Source of the DNA: an uncultured Oscillospiraceae bacterium
Lineage (GTDB): Bacteria > Bacillota > Clostridia > Oscillospirales > Oscillospiraceae
Direction: 5' to 3'
Length of the DNA: 36,247 nucleotides
Assembly (NCBI GenBank): GCA_951801655.1
Contig: CATONV010000021.1
Span: 1-36,247, forward strand
The translations under genes were made by a program, and so were the position numbers. Below are positions 22,945-31,495 of the stretch, in pieces. Each line of letters begins with the position of its first letter. The first letter of the stretch is position 1. The notes under the pieces were generated by a model. The model was not told the origin of the DNA, searched no databases, and saw nothing but the letters and a program-made list of their open reading frames with translations.

Positions 22945-24336
22945 TTACTGCTTGCTCTTGATATACTCGTCGATGGACTTGGCAGCGGACTTGCCCGCGC
23001 CCATGGCCAGGATGACAGTGGCGGCGCCGGTAGCGGCATCACCGCCGGCAAAGATGGCGGGACAGGAAGTACATCCGTTCTCGTCGGCTGCCACACAGCC
23101 CTTTCTGTTCTTCTCCAGTCCGGGGGTGCCCTCATAGCTCATGGGGTTGGGCTGGGTGCCCAGCGCCATGATAACGGCGTCCACCTCCATCTTGAACTCG
23201 CTGTCCGGGATAGCCATGGGGCGGCGGCGTCCGGAGGCGTCGGGCTCGCCCAGCTCCATCTTCACGCAGGTAATGGACTGTACCTGGCCCTTCTCGTCGC
23301 CCTCAATGGACACAGGATTGGTGAGCAGGTCAAAGACAATGCCCTCCTGCTTGGCGTGGTGGACCTCTTCCACACGAGCGGGGAGCTCTGCCTCGGAACG
23401 GCGGTAGACAATATGGACATCGGCCCCCAAACGCTTGGCGCACCGGGCGGCGTCCATGGCCACATTGCCGCCGCCTACCACGGCCACCTTCTTATTGCGG
23501 AGTACGGGGGTGGCGGCACCTTCCTTGTATGCCTTCATCAGGTTGATACGGGTGAGGTACTCGTTGGCGGAGTAGACGCCCACCAGGCTCTCGCCGGGAA
23601 TCTTCATAAACATGGGCAGGCCTGCGCCGGAGCCGATGAAGACGGCCTCAAAGCCCTCCTGCTCAAACAGCTCCGTGATGGTGAGCACCTTGCCGATGAC
23701 CATGTTCAACTCGATCTTGACACCCATTTTCTCCAGCTTTTCCACTTCCCGCTTGACCACAGACTTGGGCAGACGGAACTCGGGGATACCGTAGCTGAGT
23801 ACGCCGCCGGCTACGTGGAAGGCCTCAAAAATAGTGACTTCATAGCCCATGCGGGCCAGCTCACCGGCGCAGGTCAGACCGGCGGGGCCGGACCCGATCA
23901 CTGCCACCTTGTGACCGTTGCTGGGGACGGGCTCCACCTTATCCGTGATGCCCCGGAACGCGGCCCAGTCGGCCACAAACCGCTCGATGCGGCCAATGGC
24001 GATGGGCTCGCCCTTGATGCCTCGAACACACTTGCCCTCGCACTGGGTCTCCTGGGGGCAGACCCGACCGGAGATGGCGGGCAGGGCGTTGGCGTTGGAG
24101 AGGATCTCATAAGCCCCGGCGATATCGCCGTCGGCCACCTTGCGGAGGAAATCGGGGATGGGAATGCCCACCGGACAGCCGCTGACACAGGGCTTATTGA
24201 CACAGCTCAGGCAGCGGTCGGCCTCGTTCATGGCCGCGCCAGTAGAATAGCCCAGGGCCACCTCTTTAAAGTTCTTGACACGGTTGGCCGGATCCTGGTC
24301 CCCCATAAGAGTCCGTACATTCTGCATATTAGCCAT
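22945..24336 (-). CDS. nfnB: NADH-dependent ferredoxin:NADP+ oxidoreductase subunit B (NfnB / SudA-like)
   Basis: NfnB is the large subunit of the electron-bifurcating transhydrogenase that exchanges electrons between ferredoxin, NADH and NADP(H). The 463-residue product belongs to the glutamate-synthase small-subunit family: N-terminal Fe-S cysteines C42, C45, C50, C54 with a second set near 93-104, an FAD-binding VIGSGPAGLTCAGELA loop near 147, an NADPH-binding VVGGGNVAMDAAR loop near 290, and a C-terminal FAGGDAATGAATVILA FAD segment. No glutamate synthase large subunit is nearby and nfnA lies directly upstream with an 8-nt overlap, which decides for Nfn over GltD. SudAB-type sulfide dehydrogenase naming is an alternative. 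Confidence 0.92.
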   Translation of the reverse strand: MANMQNVRTLMGDQDPANRVKNFKEVALGYSTGAAMNEADRCLSCVNKPCVSGCPVGIPIPDFLRKVADGDIAGAYEILSNANALPAISGRVCPQETQCEGKCVRGIKGEPIAIGRIERFVADWAAFRGITDKVEPVPSNGHKVAVIGSGPAGLTCAGELARMGYEVTIFEAFHVAGGVLSYGIPEFRLPKSVVKREVEKLEKMGVKIELNMVIGKVLTITELFEQEGFEAVFIGSGAGLPMFMKIPGESLVGVYSANEYLTRINLMKAYKEGAATPVLRNKKVAVVGGGNVAMDAARCAKRLGADVHIVYRRSEAELPARVEEVHHAKQEGIVFDLLTNPVSIEGDEKGQVQSITCVKMELGEPDASGRRRPMAIPDSEFKMEVDAVIMALGTQPNPMSYEGTPGLEKNRKGCVAADENGCTSCPAIFAGGDAATGAATVILAMGAGKSAAKSIDEYIKSKQ

Positions 24337-25177
24337 TCATGGCACCTCCTCCCAGGCGGCAGAGATGCTTCTCGCGCGCCTTGGTCTCCTGTTCCAGATA
24401 GGTTGCGTTGCGGGCGATTACTTCGTCAAAGTCCACCTTGTGGCCGTCAAAATCGGGGCCGTCCACGCAGGCGAACTTCACCTCGCCGCCCACTGTGAGG
24501 CGGCAGCAGCCGCACATTCCCGTGCCGTCGATCATGATGGGGTTCATGCTCACGGTGGTGGGAATGTTGTACTTTTCGGTGAGTTTGCAGGCAAACTTCA
24601 TCATCAGCAGAGGGCCGATGGCAAACACGTGGTCAAATTTGACACCGCTCTCAATCAGATTCTCTAGCTTTCCAGTGACAAAGCCGTGGTAGCCGTAGGA
24701 ACCGTCGTCGGTGCAGATATGCAGGTCGGTGCAGGCCTCGGACATTTCCTCCTCCAGGATGACAATATCCTTGGTCTTAAATCCGCCGATCAGGTCCACT
24801 TGATTGCCGGCCTGGTGTAGGGCACGGGCTACCGGCAGCGCGATGGCGCAGCCCAGGCCGCCACCCAGAACAGCCACCCGACCCAGATCCTCCACCTCGG
24901 TCGGCTGGCCCAGGGGGCCCACAAAGTCCTGGAGACAGTCGCCCTCATTCAGCAGGTCCAGGGCCATGGTGGTGCCGCCAATCTTCTGATAGATGACGGT
25001 GACCAGACCGTCCACCGCGCTGGAGATGGTCAGAGGAATCCGCTCTCCCTCCTCGTCCACCCGCAGGATGATGAACTGACCTGCCTTGGCCTTGGCGGCC
25101 ACCAGCGGCGCATACACTGAAATTTGTCCAATTTCAGGGGTCAGCGCCTTCTTTTTCGCAATTTCGTACTTCTTCAC
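24329..25177 (-). CDS. nfnA: NADH-dependent ferredoxin:NADP+ oxidoreductase subunit A (NfnA / SudB-like)
   Basis: NfnA holds FAD, a [2Fe-2S] cluster and the NADH site and works with NfnB in bifurcating electrons. The 282-residue product is a ferredoxin-NADP reductase-like protein: FAD region with GERIPLTISS near 47-56, GGTTMALDLLNEGD, a nucleotide-binding VAVLGGGLGCAIALPVARAL segment (about 103-122) and the C-terminal cysteine cluster GTGMCGCCRLTV with a further Cys in VKFACVDGP. I chose the GTG at 25177, 5 nt after GGAGGAG, which gives the family N-terminus. It sits 69 nt after the 5'-nucleotidase gene and overlaps nfnB. Confidence 0.91.
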   Translation of the reverse strand: MKKYEIAKKKALTPEIGQISVYAPLVAAKAKAGQFIILRVDEEGERIPLTISSAVDGLVTVIYQKIGGTTMALDLLNEGDCLQDFVGPLGQPTEVEDLGRVAVLGGGLGCAIALPVARALHQAGNQVDLIGGFKTKDIVILEEEMSEACTDLHICTDDGSYGYHGFVTGKLENLIESGVKFDHVFAIGPLLMMKFACKLTEKYNIPTTVSMNPIMIDGTGMCGCCRLTVGGEVKFACVDGPDFDGHKVDFDEVIARNATYLEQETKAREKHLCRLGGGAMNG

Positions 25178-25246
25178 TGTTTCTCCTCCTGTCAGAGTTC
25201 TTCCTTTTTGCATCGCAGAATATTGCCAGCGGCCCCGCCGCACAGA

Positions 25247-27217
25247 TCACATCGTTTTCTTTTTCCCATAGCGCCGCCGCCGGTGGGCGTAGCGCAGGGC
25301 GCGGATCACGAAAAACGCCAGAATGGCGGCCGCCGCCAACACAATCAGCGTCACGACGGTGATCCAGTTGGGGTCCTTCACCAACTCCACCGGATTCCAG
25401 CTACGGCTGACATCTTTCCGGCCATCGGGCTTGGCGTATCGGCTGGGAACCCCCTCCTCCCCGAAGCTCTGGAGGTAGGCCGCCAAAGCATACCACTCCT
25501 TGATCTCGTTGCCGTTCTCATCCCGAAGGATACAGGTTTCCAGGCTGGCAACCGGGCTGCCGTCCGCCATTTTTGGCTCCAGAGACAGCAGGCCAAAGGA
25601 TTTATCCTTCACCGTGCCCAGCATCTGGGCGGAGTACATGCCGGTAACCACACGGTAGAGCCGTTCATCCTCCAGCTCGTGGTAGGTTCGGTCGGTATGG
25701 GTAATCGTATAAGCATACTCATTGGCCTGCTCTCCCCCGCCCAGAACAGGCGCGGGTTCTGTCCGGCGGTTCTCCTGTACAAGCCGAATATCCGTCACCC
25801 GGCTAAAAAACATTCGGTGGGTGTTGAAGGAGTAGTCGACACCCGCCATATACAACTGGGCGGCGGGCATGAGAGGGGTCACCGAGGCGTCCACCTCGGC
25901 GATGGCCCTTAGCTCCTTGCCGGTGAGGTACACCCCTACCAGGGGAAAGCCGGAGGTGCCGTCACCTCCCACCCCCATGGACAGCACGTCAAAGGCCATG
26001 GAGGTGGTGATCTCTCCTGTCGCAATAGGAGCGCGGAGCACCCCATCCGCTGTGACAGTGACAGTTGGAACATCGGGGGCGTCCTTCTCCAGGTTGTTCA
26101 CCGCCCATAGGAAGGAATCGGCTACAAGCTCCCCCAAGGCGTTGCCCGCCTGAATTCCAGAGGCCGGGGTAGGCAGATCAAAGCCGGATACGGTAAGCAC
26201 TTGGTCATAGGTCAGGCCGTAGGGGGCCAGGTAGCTGCCTCCCACCAGCCCCTTCCACCGGTTCACCATGGCGGTGATCTCTGGGGCGTCTGGGAGGGAT
26301 TTGTCAATAGGAGTCAGGTGGTAATCGGACAGGGTCTTTCCTCCGCTCTCGGTCCAGGTAATGGTGATGGAACCCAGATTTTCACAGTAGGGCCCGGCGG
26401 AGACGATATAGGTGTCGTTGACAACGATGGGCTCAGCCAGCGTGGTGTGGGTATGTCCGGAGACAATCAGGTCAATGCCCTCCACCTTACCGGCCAGCTG
26501 CTCATCCTCAGACAGCTTCTTTTTTTCATTGGTCCCGGCGTGGGACAAACAAATGATAAACTGGGCCCCTTGCTCCTCCAGGGCGTCCACACACCGCTGG
26601 GCGGCGCTCACCATATCCTCCAGCGCAAAGCCGGAGGAGGGGGCGCAGGAGTCGGAATCCGTCCCCATCAGTCCAAAGATCCCGTAGGTGACTCCTCCCC
26701 GTTCCAAGAGCATATAGTCCTGAACGCCGTAGGCCGCCATTGCCCGCTGGATATCCAGCCGCCTGGGATTGTCAGCGGCCGGCTTGTAGTTGGCCATCAG
26801 AAGGGCGGGTGTTCTCTCTCCGCTGTCCACCACTGCGTTGAGCATCTCGGCAAAGCCGAGACCGGTGTGGTCAAATTCGTGGTTGCCCACAGCGGCGGCA
26901 TCATATCCCAGGGCGCCCATGGTGCGCAGCTCCGCCCCCTGGGTGGTGTACAGCGTTTGAATCAGTGATCCGATAGAGAAGTCTCCCCCATCCAGGGTCA
27001 AGGCTTCCGGATGGCTTCTCCTCTCCCGGTCCAGGGCGGTCTTCAGCCGGGCGTAGCCCCCCGACTCGCCACCCTGTCCGTCGGACTGGGGCAAAAAGTG
27101 GGAGTGGAGGTCGTGGGTAAAGAGAACCGTGGTGGTATGCTCTCCTGAAGACGCCGCCACGGCCAGGGAACACAACAACATAACCGTCAGCAGAAAAGCA
27201 AAAGCACGGCGCTTCAC
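25247..27217 (-). CDS. Membrane-anchored 5'-nucleotidase / 2',3'-cyclic phosphodiesterase-type metallophosphoesterase
   Basis: The 656-residue product is an exported UshA/YfkN-like enzyme that removes phosphate from nucleotides outside the cell. It has a signal peptide (FAFLLTVMLLCSLAVAA), metal-ligand motifs FTHDLHSHFLP, LDGGDFSIG, VGNHEFDH and SGHTHT in the first 250 residues, a C-terminal nucleotide-recognition domain (about 325-560), and a C-terminal membrane helix at about 613-635 followed by a basic tail, so it is tethered by its end. GTG at 27217 is 8 nt after GGAGG; a GTG three codons earlier would touch the ribosome site. It lies between the asparaginase and nfnA genes. Confidence 0.92.
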   Translation of the reverse strand: MKRRAFAFLLTVMLLCSLAVAASSGEHTTTVLFTHDLHSHFLPQSDGQGGESGGYARLKTALDRERRSHPEALTLDGGDFSIGSLIQTLYTTQGAELRTMGALGYDAAAVGNHEFDHTGLGFAEMLNAVVDSGERTPALLMANYKPAADNPRRLDIQRAMAAYGVQDYMLLERGGVTYGIFGLMGTDSDSCAPSSGFALEDMVSAAQRCVDALEEQGAQFIICLSHAGTNEKKKLSEDEQLAGKVEGIDLIVSGHTHTTLAEPIVVNDTYIVSAGPYCENLGSITITWTESGGKTLSDYHLTPIDKSLPDAPEITAMVNRWKGLVGGSYLAPYGLTYDQVLTVSGFDLPTPASGIQAGNALGELVADSFLWAVNNLEKDAPDVPTVTVTADGVLRAPIATGEITTSMAFDVLSMGVGGDGTSGFPLVGVYLTGKELRAIAEVDASVTPLMPAAQLYMAGVDYSFNTHRMFFSRVTDIRLVQENRRTEPAPVLGGGEQANEYAYTITHTDRTYHELEDERLYRVVTGMYSAQMLGTVKDKSFGLLSLEPKMADGSPVASLETCILRDENGNEIKEWYALAAYLQSFGEEGVPSRYAKPDGRKDVSRSWNPVELVKDPNWITVVTLIVLAAAAILAFFVIRALRYAHRRRRYGKKKTM

Positions 27218-27239
27218 ACACGACACCTCCTAACATCTT

Positions 27240-28241
27240 TCACTGAATCACATCAAATTGAACAGGGCGGTAAAACAGCTCCCGTATCCTTTGCGGATTA
27301 CTGGTCTGGCCCAGCACCCACATCAGTTTGGTGGCGGCGGCCTCCAGGGTCATGTTGTAGGCCTCCATCAGCTGAAATCGCTCCTTCACCTGCTGGCCCA
27401 CCTGATAGACCGACATATCGCTGCCCTCATAGGGCACCTGGGTCATCATGACAATGGTCTTTCCGGCGGCCAGCCACTCCTCCATGGCCTGGGCCAGGGG
27501 ACCCTTCTCCCCGCCGGGCAGGCCGCCCACCCCAAAGGACTGGAGAATCACCGCCTGGTAGCTGTCTTTCAGCAACTCCAGGGCGTCCGCCCCCATGCCG
27601 GGGATGAGGGTAAGCAGCAGCACCCTGTCCTCCAGCTTGTCGTAGAAGGTGGGCTCCGCCCCATAGGCGTAGGGCCTGGGGGCCAGGTATCGGATCAGCC
27701 GGCCGTCTCGGATGACCGCCCTCTCCGGATAGTCCACACAGGAAAAGGCGTTAAAGCTCTTGCTTCTCTCCTTTCGGGCCCGGGTGCCCAAAATCACTCT
27801 GCCGTCAAAGACCAGACTCACATCATGGGAGTCCCGGTCCACGGCGTAGAGGAAGCTATCGCACAGATTCCGTCGGGCATCGGTGTCGTTGAGGGCAATA
27901 GACTTCTGGGAACCTGTGACTACGATGGGCTTGGGGGAATCCTGAATCAGGTAGGACAGGGCGGCGGCGGTATAGGCCATGGTGTCGGTGCCATGGGTGA
28001 TGACAAAACCACTGTAATCCTCATAGTTTTTCTGGATGGCCGCCGCCATCTCCAGCCAGTGGGCGGGCCCCACATTGGTGCTGTCCAAATTCATCAGCTG
28101 TACGGCCTCTACCTGACACAGCTCCCCCACAGCGGGGACGTGGCTCAAAATCTCCTCCGAGGTAATCGCGGGACTGAGACCATGTCCGGTCTCCATGGAG
28201 GCGATCGTACCCCCAGTGGCCAGCATCAGAATGCGTTTCAT
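27240..28241 (-). CDS. L-asparaginase, type I-like
   Basis: The enzyme hydrolyses asparagine to aspartate and ammonia. The 333-residue product has both active-site threonine motifs, LATGGTIAS near residue 10 and ITHGTDTMAYTAA near 80, plus the GSQKSIALNDTDARRNL segment and the smaller C-terminal domain. There is no signal peptide, so it is cytoplasmic and probably the ansA type. GGAG lies 7 nt before the ATG at 28241, which is 11 nt after the rfbA stop, suggesting a common transcript with rfbA and the downstream 5'-nucleotidase. Confidence 0.93.
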   Translation of the reverse strand: MKRILMLATGGTIASMETGHGLSPAITSEEILSHVPAVGELCQVEAVQLMNLDSTNVGPAHWLEMAAAIQKNYEDYSGFVITHGTDTMAYTAAALSYLIQDSPKPIVVTGSQKSIALNDTDARRNLCDSFLYAVDRDSHDVSLVFDGRVILGTRARKERSKSFNAFSCVDYPERAVIRDGRLIRYLAPRPYAYGAEPTFYDKLEDRVLLLTLIPGMGADALELLKDSYQAVILQSFGVGGLPGGEKGPLAQAMEEWLAAGKTIVMMTQVPYEGSDMSVYQVGQQVKERFQLMEAYNMTLEAAATKLMWVLGQTSNPQRIRELFYRPVQFDVIQ

Positions 28242-28252
28242 GTTCTCTCTCC

Positions 28253-29110
28253 TTACAGGCACTGCAAATATTTCCCATACAGGGTCATAGACAGCTCGTC
28301 CCCAATCCTATGGACCTGCTCCTCGGTGATCCATCCCTCATAGAGAGCCAGTTCCTCCAGGCAGCCCACATAGCGCCCGGTGCTGTCCTGAATGCGCTTG
28401 ATGGTGTCACTGGCAGCCAGCAGGCTGTCGGCGGTGCCGGCGTCCAGCCAGGTGAAATTTTTCTCCAAGGGGATCACCTGAAGCTGACCCCGGCGCAGAT
28501 ACTCCAGATTCACGTCGGTAATCTCCAGCTCTCCCCGGGCGGAGGGCTTCAGGTGGTTGGCGATCTCCATCACCTGGTGGTCGTAGAAATACAGGCCAGG
28601 AATAATATAGTTAGACTTGGGATAGCGGGGCTTCTCCTCAATGGAGATGGCCTTCCCCTCTTTGTCAAACTCCACCACACCGAAGGGGCGGGGATCCTCC
28701 ACCCAATAGCCGAACACGGTGGATCCCCTGTCGTTAGCGGCGGCCCGCTTCAAAGTCGCAGCCAGGGTGGGGGCATAGAAGATATTGTCCCCCAGCACCA
28801 GACACACCCGGTCGTTGCCCACAAACTCCTGACCGATCAGCAAAGCGTCAGCAATACCTCGGGCCACCGGCTGCTCGGCGTATTGAATACGCAGGCCGTA
28901 CTGCTCCCCGTTTCCCAGAAGGGTGTGGAAGGTAGCTGTCTCATCCGGAGGGACGATGATCATAATGTCTGAAACACCCGCCTGCATCAGGATGGCGATG
29001 GGATAGTAGATCAGCGGCTTGTCGTACACCGGTAGCAGGGGTTTGCACACCGGCTTGGTCATGGGATACAGACGGGTCCCCTTCCCCGCCGCTAAGACGA
29101 TACCTTTCAT
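28253..29110 (-). CDS. rfbA: Glucose-1-phosphate thymidylyltransferase
   Basis: RfbA makes dTDP-glucose from dTTP and glucose-1-phosphate, the first step to dTDP-rhamnose for surface polysaccharides. The 285-residue product opens with MKGIVLAAGKGTRLYPMT, the nucleotidyltransferase signature, and has KPLLPVYDKPLIYYP, LGDNIFY and SIEEKPRYPKSNYI landmarks and a C-terminal helical tail. AGGAGAATC precedes the ATG at 29110; upstream in-frame codons are not family-like. The usual rfbBCD partners are absent from the window, so it is an orphan here, first in a run that continues into asparaginase. Confidence 0.94.
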   Translation of the reverse strand: MKGIVLAAGKGTRLYPMTKPVCKPLLPVYDKPLIYYPIAILMQAGVSDIMIIVPPDETATFHTLLGNGEQYGLRIQYAEQPVARGIADALLIGQEFVGNDRVCLVLGDNIFYAPTLAATLKRAAANDRGSTVFGYWVEDPRPFGVVEFDKEGKAISIEEKPRYPKSNYIIPGLYFYDHQVMEIANHLKPSARGELEITDVNLEYLRRGQLQVIPLEKNFTWLDAGTADSLLAASDTIKRIQDSTGRYVGCLEELALYEGWITEEQVHRIGDELSMTLYGKYLQCL

Positions 29111-29230
29111 AATCGATTCTCCTGTCCGGCGAAACGCCGTCCTCTCAATACAACGTGTACAGCTGTAGGTATTATATAATTTTATCATAGAACGGCTCCC
29201 TTTTCAAGAAAGAACTGTCCAAAACTATCA

Positions 29231-29262
29231 CAACCGGCGGGGCCAAAAGGTCCCGCCGGTTG
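29231..29262 (-). terminator. Terminator of the TAXI-TRAP transporter operon
   Basis: A long stem (29231-29241 with 29252-29262, extended inward around AAAA) lies 34 nt after the permease stop. On the minus strand the sequence after it is TGATAGTTTT, so the U-tract is displaced and the terminator may be leaky into rfbA. Confidence 0.6.
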
Positions 29263-29296
29263 TTTAAGTTGGTCAAATTGAGAAGACGGACAGCGA

Positions 29297-31324
29297 TCAG
29301 GCTGCGGCGCTCTTCTTGGCGCCCATACGCTGGAAGACGATCACGCCGCCCACGACCACCAGACCGAACACGTCGGTAAGGGTGCCGGGGATCATCATGC
29401 ACAGGCCGCCTGCGGCGATGAGTCCCCGGAACAGGGGGTTCATGGGCCGATACAGGAAGCCGTTCAGGGCCGCGGCCACGCCGAACAGACCCAGCAGCGA
29501 GGTCACACAGATCTGAATAACCTGGATCACCATCATCGCCGTGGAGGTACCCGCCTCAAACTGGAACAGCATGGCGGGATTCATGGCGAAGATGTAGGGC
29601 ACAATGAAGGCAGCAATGGCCAATCGGGTGGCGTTGAAGGCCGTCTTCATAGGCGGAGCCTTGGCGATGGCAGAGCCAGCGTAAGCGGCCAGGGCCACGG
29701 GGGGCGTAATGTCGGCCACGATGCCGAAATAGAACACGAAGAAGTGGGCGCAGATCATGGGGATGCCGATGGCATCGTTCATCAGGATGGGAGCGCAAGT
29801 GGAGGCCATAATGCAGTAGTTGGCGGTGGTGGGCACGCCCATACCAAGCACGATACAGCAGATCATGGTGAGGAACAGGGCGATGAGAGCCTGCCCACCG
29901 GACACCCGAACGATGGCGGTGATCAGCTTGGAGGCCAGGCCGGTGGTGGTGATGCAGCCAGCGACCAGACCGGCCATGGCGCAGGCAGCGGCCACACTGA
30001 TTGTACCCTTGGCGCCGGCTTCCAGGGCGTCAAAGAACTTGCTCACGGTGATATTGTCGCTCTTGTCCGGGTTTTTGGTCACATTGTTAACAATATTGGT
30101 GATAATACCCACCGCGATGGTAACAATGATAGCAATGGTGGCAGAGGACTGCATAGTGCGCTTACCGGAGGACACCAGCCAAACCAGCACCACCAGGGGC
30201 AGCAGCAGGTAAATCTTGGGCATCAGGGTGCCGATCTTGGGCAGCTGGTCCCGGGGGATGCCCTTCAGACCCAGCTTTTTGGCCTCCAGATGGACGGCGA
30301 TGAAGATGCCGGTGAAGTAGAGGACGGCGGGCAGGATGGCCAGCAGGGCGATCTTGCCGTAGGGCTCGCCGGTGTACTCCGCCATGAGGAAGGCGGCGGC
30401 ACCCATAATGGGAGGCATGATCTGACCGCCGGTGGAGGCAGCGGCCTCCACCGCGCCGGCAAACTCGGGCTTATAGCCCGTCTTCTTCATCATGGGGATG
30501 GTGATGGAACCGGTGGTGACGGTGTTGCCCACTGAGGAACCGGACACCATGCCGCACAGGGCGGAGGACAGCACGGCCACCTTGGCGGGACCACCGGAAG
30601 CGGAACCGGCCACCGAGTTGGCCAGGTTGATAAAGAAGGTAGAAATTCCCGTCCGTTCCAGAAATGCTCCGAAGATGATGAACAGCACAATGTACTTGGC
30701 ACACACGTTGATGGGGGCGCCCAGCAGGCCGTTCAGCGTGTAGAACAGGTCGTAGAGGGCCTTGTCGTACTTGATGCCCGCACCGAAGGGCAGGAAGGTG
30801 TACAGCATCAGCGCACCCACCACACACAGAATGGGCAGACCCACGCAGCGGCGGCACAGCTCTACCAGAGACAGGATCACCACCACGGCCAGAATACACA
30901 TCACAGGGTTCAAGGTGACCTTACGGGCCTGGACCACAATGATGCTCTCGTACACGTAGGAGCAGTAGAGAAGCGGGATAACGCCCGCCAGCATAAAGAC
31001 GGCGTCATACCAGGGGAAGGAATTGACCTTTACATTTCCCTTTTTGATGGGGTAGGTCAGGTAACCCAGCACCAGCATCATGGCCAGGAAGTTGTACAGG
31101 CGCACATTCTGAGCGGCCTGGCTGAACAGGGTCACGTACATGCAGTACAGGGAGATCAAAACCGCGATGGACTTCACCACCAGTTTGGGTATGCCCTCCC
31201 AGACCCGGGTGTTGGACTCTCGGTCATACTTTTTCATGACCTCGTCCAGATCGGCCTCTGTTCCAACCTCCGCGTCCACCGACTTGGCCTCTAGTTCCAG
31301 TCTGTCTTTTTCATTGGATCCCAT
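29297..31324 (-). CDS. TRAP transporter permease, fused 4TM/12TM (DctQM-type, TAXI system)
   Basis: The permease of a tripartite ATP-independent periplasmic-type transporter, driven by an ion gradient and fed by the TAXI binding protein encoded upstream. The 675-residue product has a short acidic cytoplasmic start, then about 16 or more hydrophobic helices. The large-subunit hallmarks are present: SGSSVGNTVTTGSITIPMMKK, GGQIMPPIMGAAAF, GMGVPTTANYCIMAS and PPVALAAYAGS. Small and large subunits are fused in one polypeptide, as usual in TAXI systems. The ATG at 31324 follows AAAGGAG. The substrate cannot be told from sequence; related systems take C4-dicarboxylates or amino acids such as glutamate. 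Confidence 0.94.
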   Translation of the reverse strand: MGSNEKDRLELEAKSVDAEVGTEADLDEVMKKYDRESNTRVWEGIPKLVVKSIAVLISLYCMYVTLFSQAAQNVRLYNFLAMMLVLGYLTYPIKKGNVKVNSFPWYDAVFMLAGVIPLLYCSYVYESIIVVQARKVTLNPVMCILAVVVILSLVELCRRCVGLPILCVVGALMLYTFLPFGAGIKYDKALYDLFYTLNGLLGAPINVCAKYIVLFIIFGAFLERTGISTFFINLANSVAGSASGGPAKVAVLSSALCGMVSGSSVGNTVTTGSITIPMMKKTGYKPEFAGAVEAAASTGGQIMPPIMGAAAFLMAEYTGEPYGKIALLAILPAVLYFTGIFIAVHLEAKKLGLKGIPRDQLPKIGTLMPKIYLLLPLVVLVWLVSSGKRTMQSSATIAIIVTIAVGIITNIVNNVTKNPDKSDNITVSKFFDALEAGAKGTISVAAACAMAGLVAGCITTTGLASKLITAIVRVSGGQALIALFLTMICCIVLGMGVPTTANYCIMASTCAPILMNDAIGIPMICAHFFVFYFGIVADITPPVALAAYAGSAIAKAPPMKTAFNATRLAIAAFIVPYIFAMNPAMLFQFEAGTSTAMMVIQVIQICVTSLLGLFGVAAALNGFLYRPMNPLFRGLIAAGGLCMMIPGTLTDVFGLVVVGGVIVFQRMGAKKSAAA

Positions 31325-31427
31325 AGAATTCTCCTTTCTTCTCTCCATATCAGCCGCGAAGCAGATATATCGACATTCCGCCAAATACAGATATATCCGC
31401 TCCGCGGAATTGCGCACTGAAAAGGAA

Positions 31428-31460
31428 GCGGCTGCGGCGGTACCAGCCCGCCGCAGCCGC
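31428..31460 (-). terminator. Hairpin between TAXI receptor and permease genes
   Basis: A perfect 13-bp GC stem (31428-31440 with 31448-31460) lies in the 171-nt gap. On the minus strand it is followed by TTCCTTTTC, a broken U-tract, so it probably acts as a partial terminator or 3'-end stabiliser that gives more receptor than permease. Confidence 0.55.
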
Positions 31461-31495
31461 CTGGCTTACGCTAAGGGGAACTTCACAGCGTCTGC

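Noticed and set aside
22894..24498. 534-codon plus-strand open frame opposite nfnB
   Set aside because: The minus-strand frame encodes a complete NfnB; the plus frame is a GC-driven shadow.
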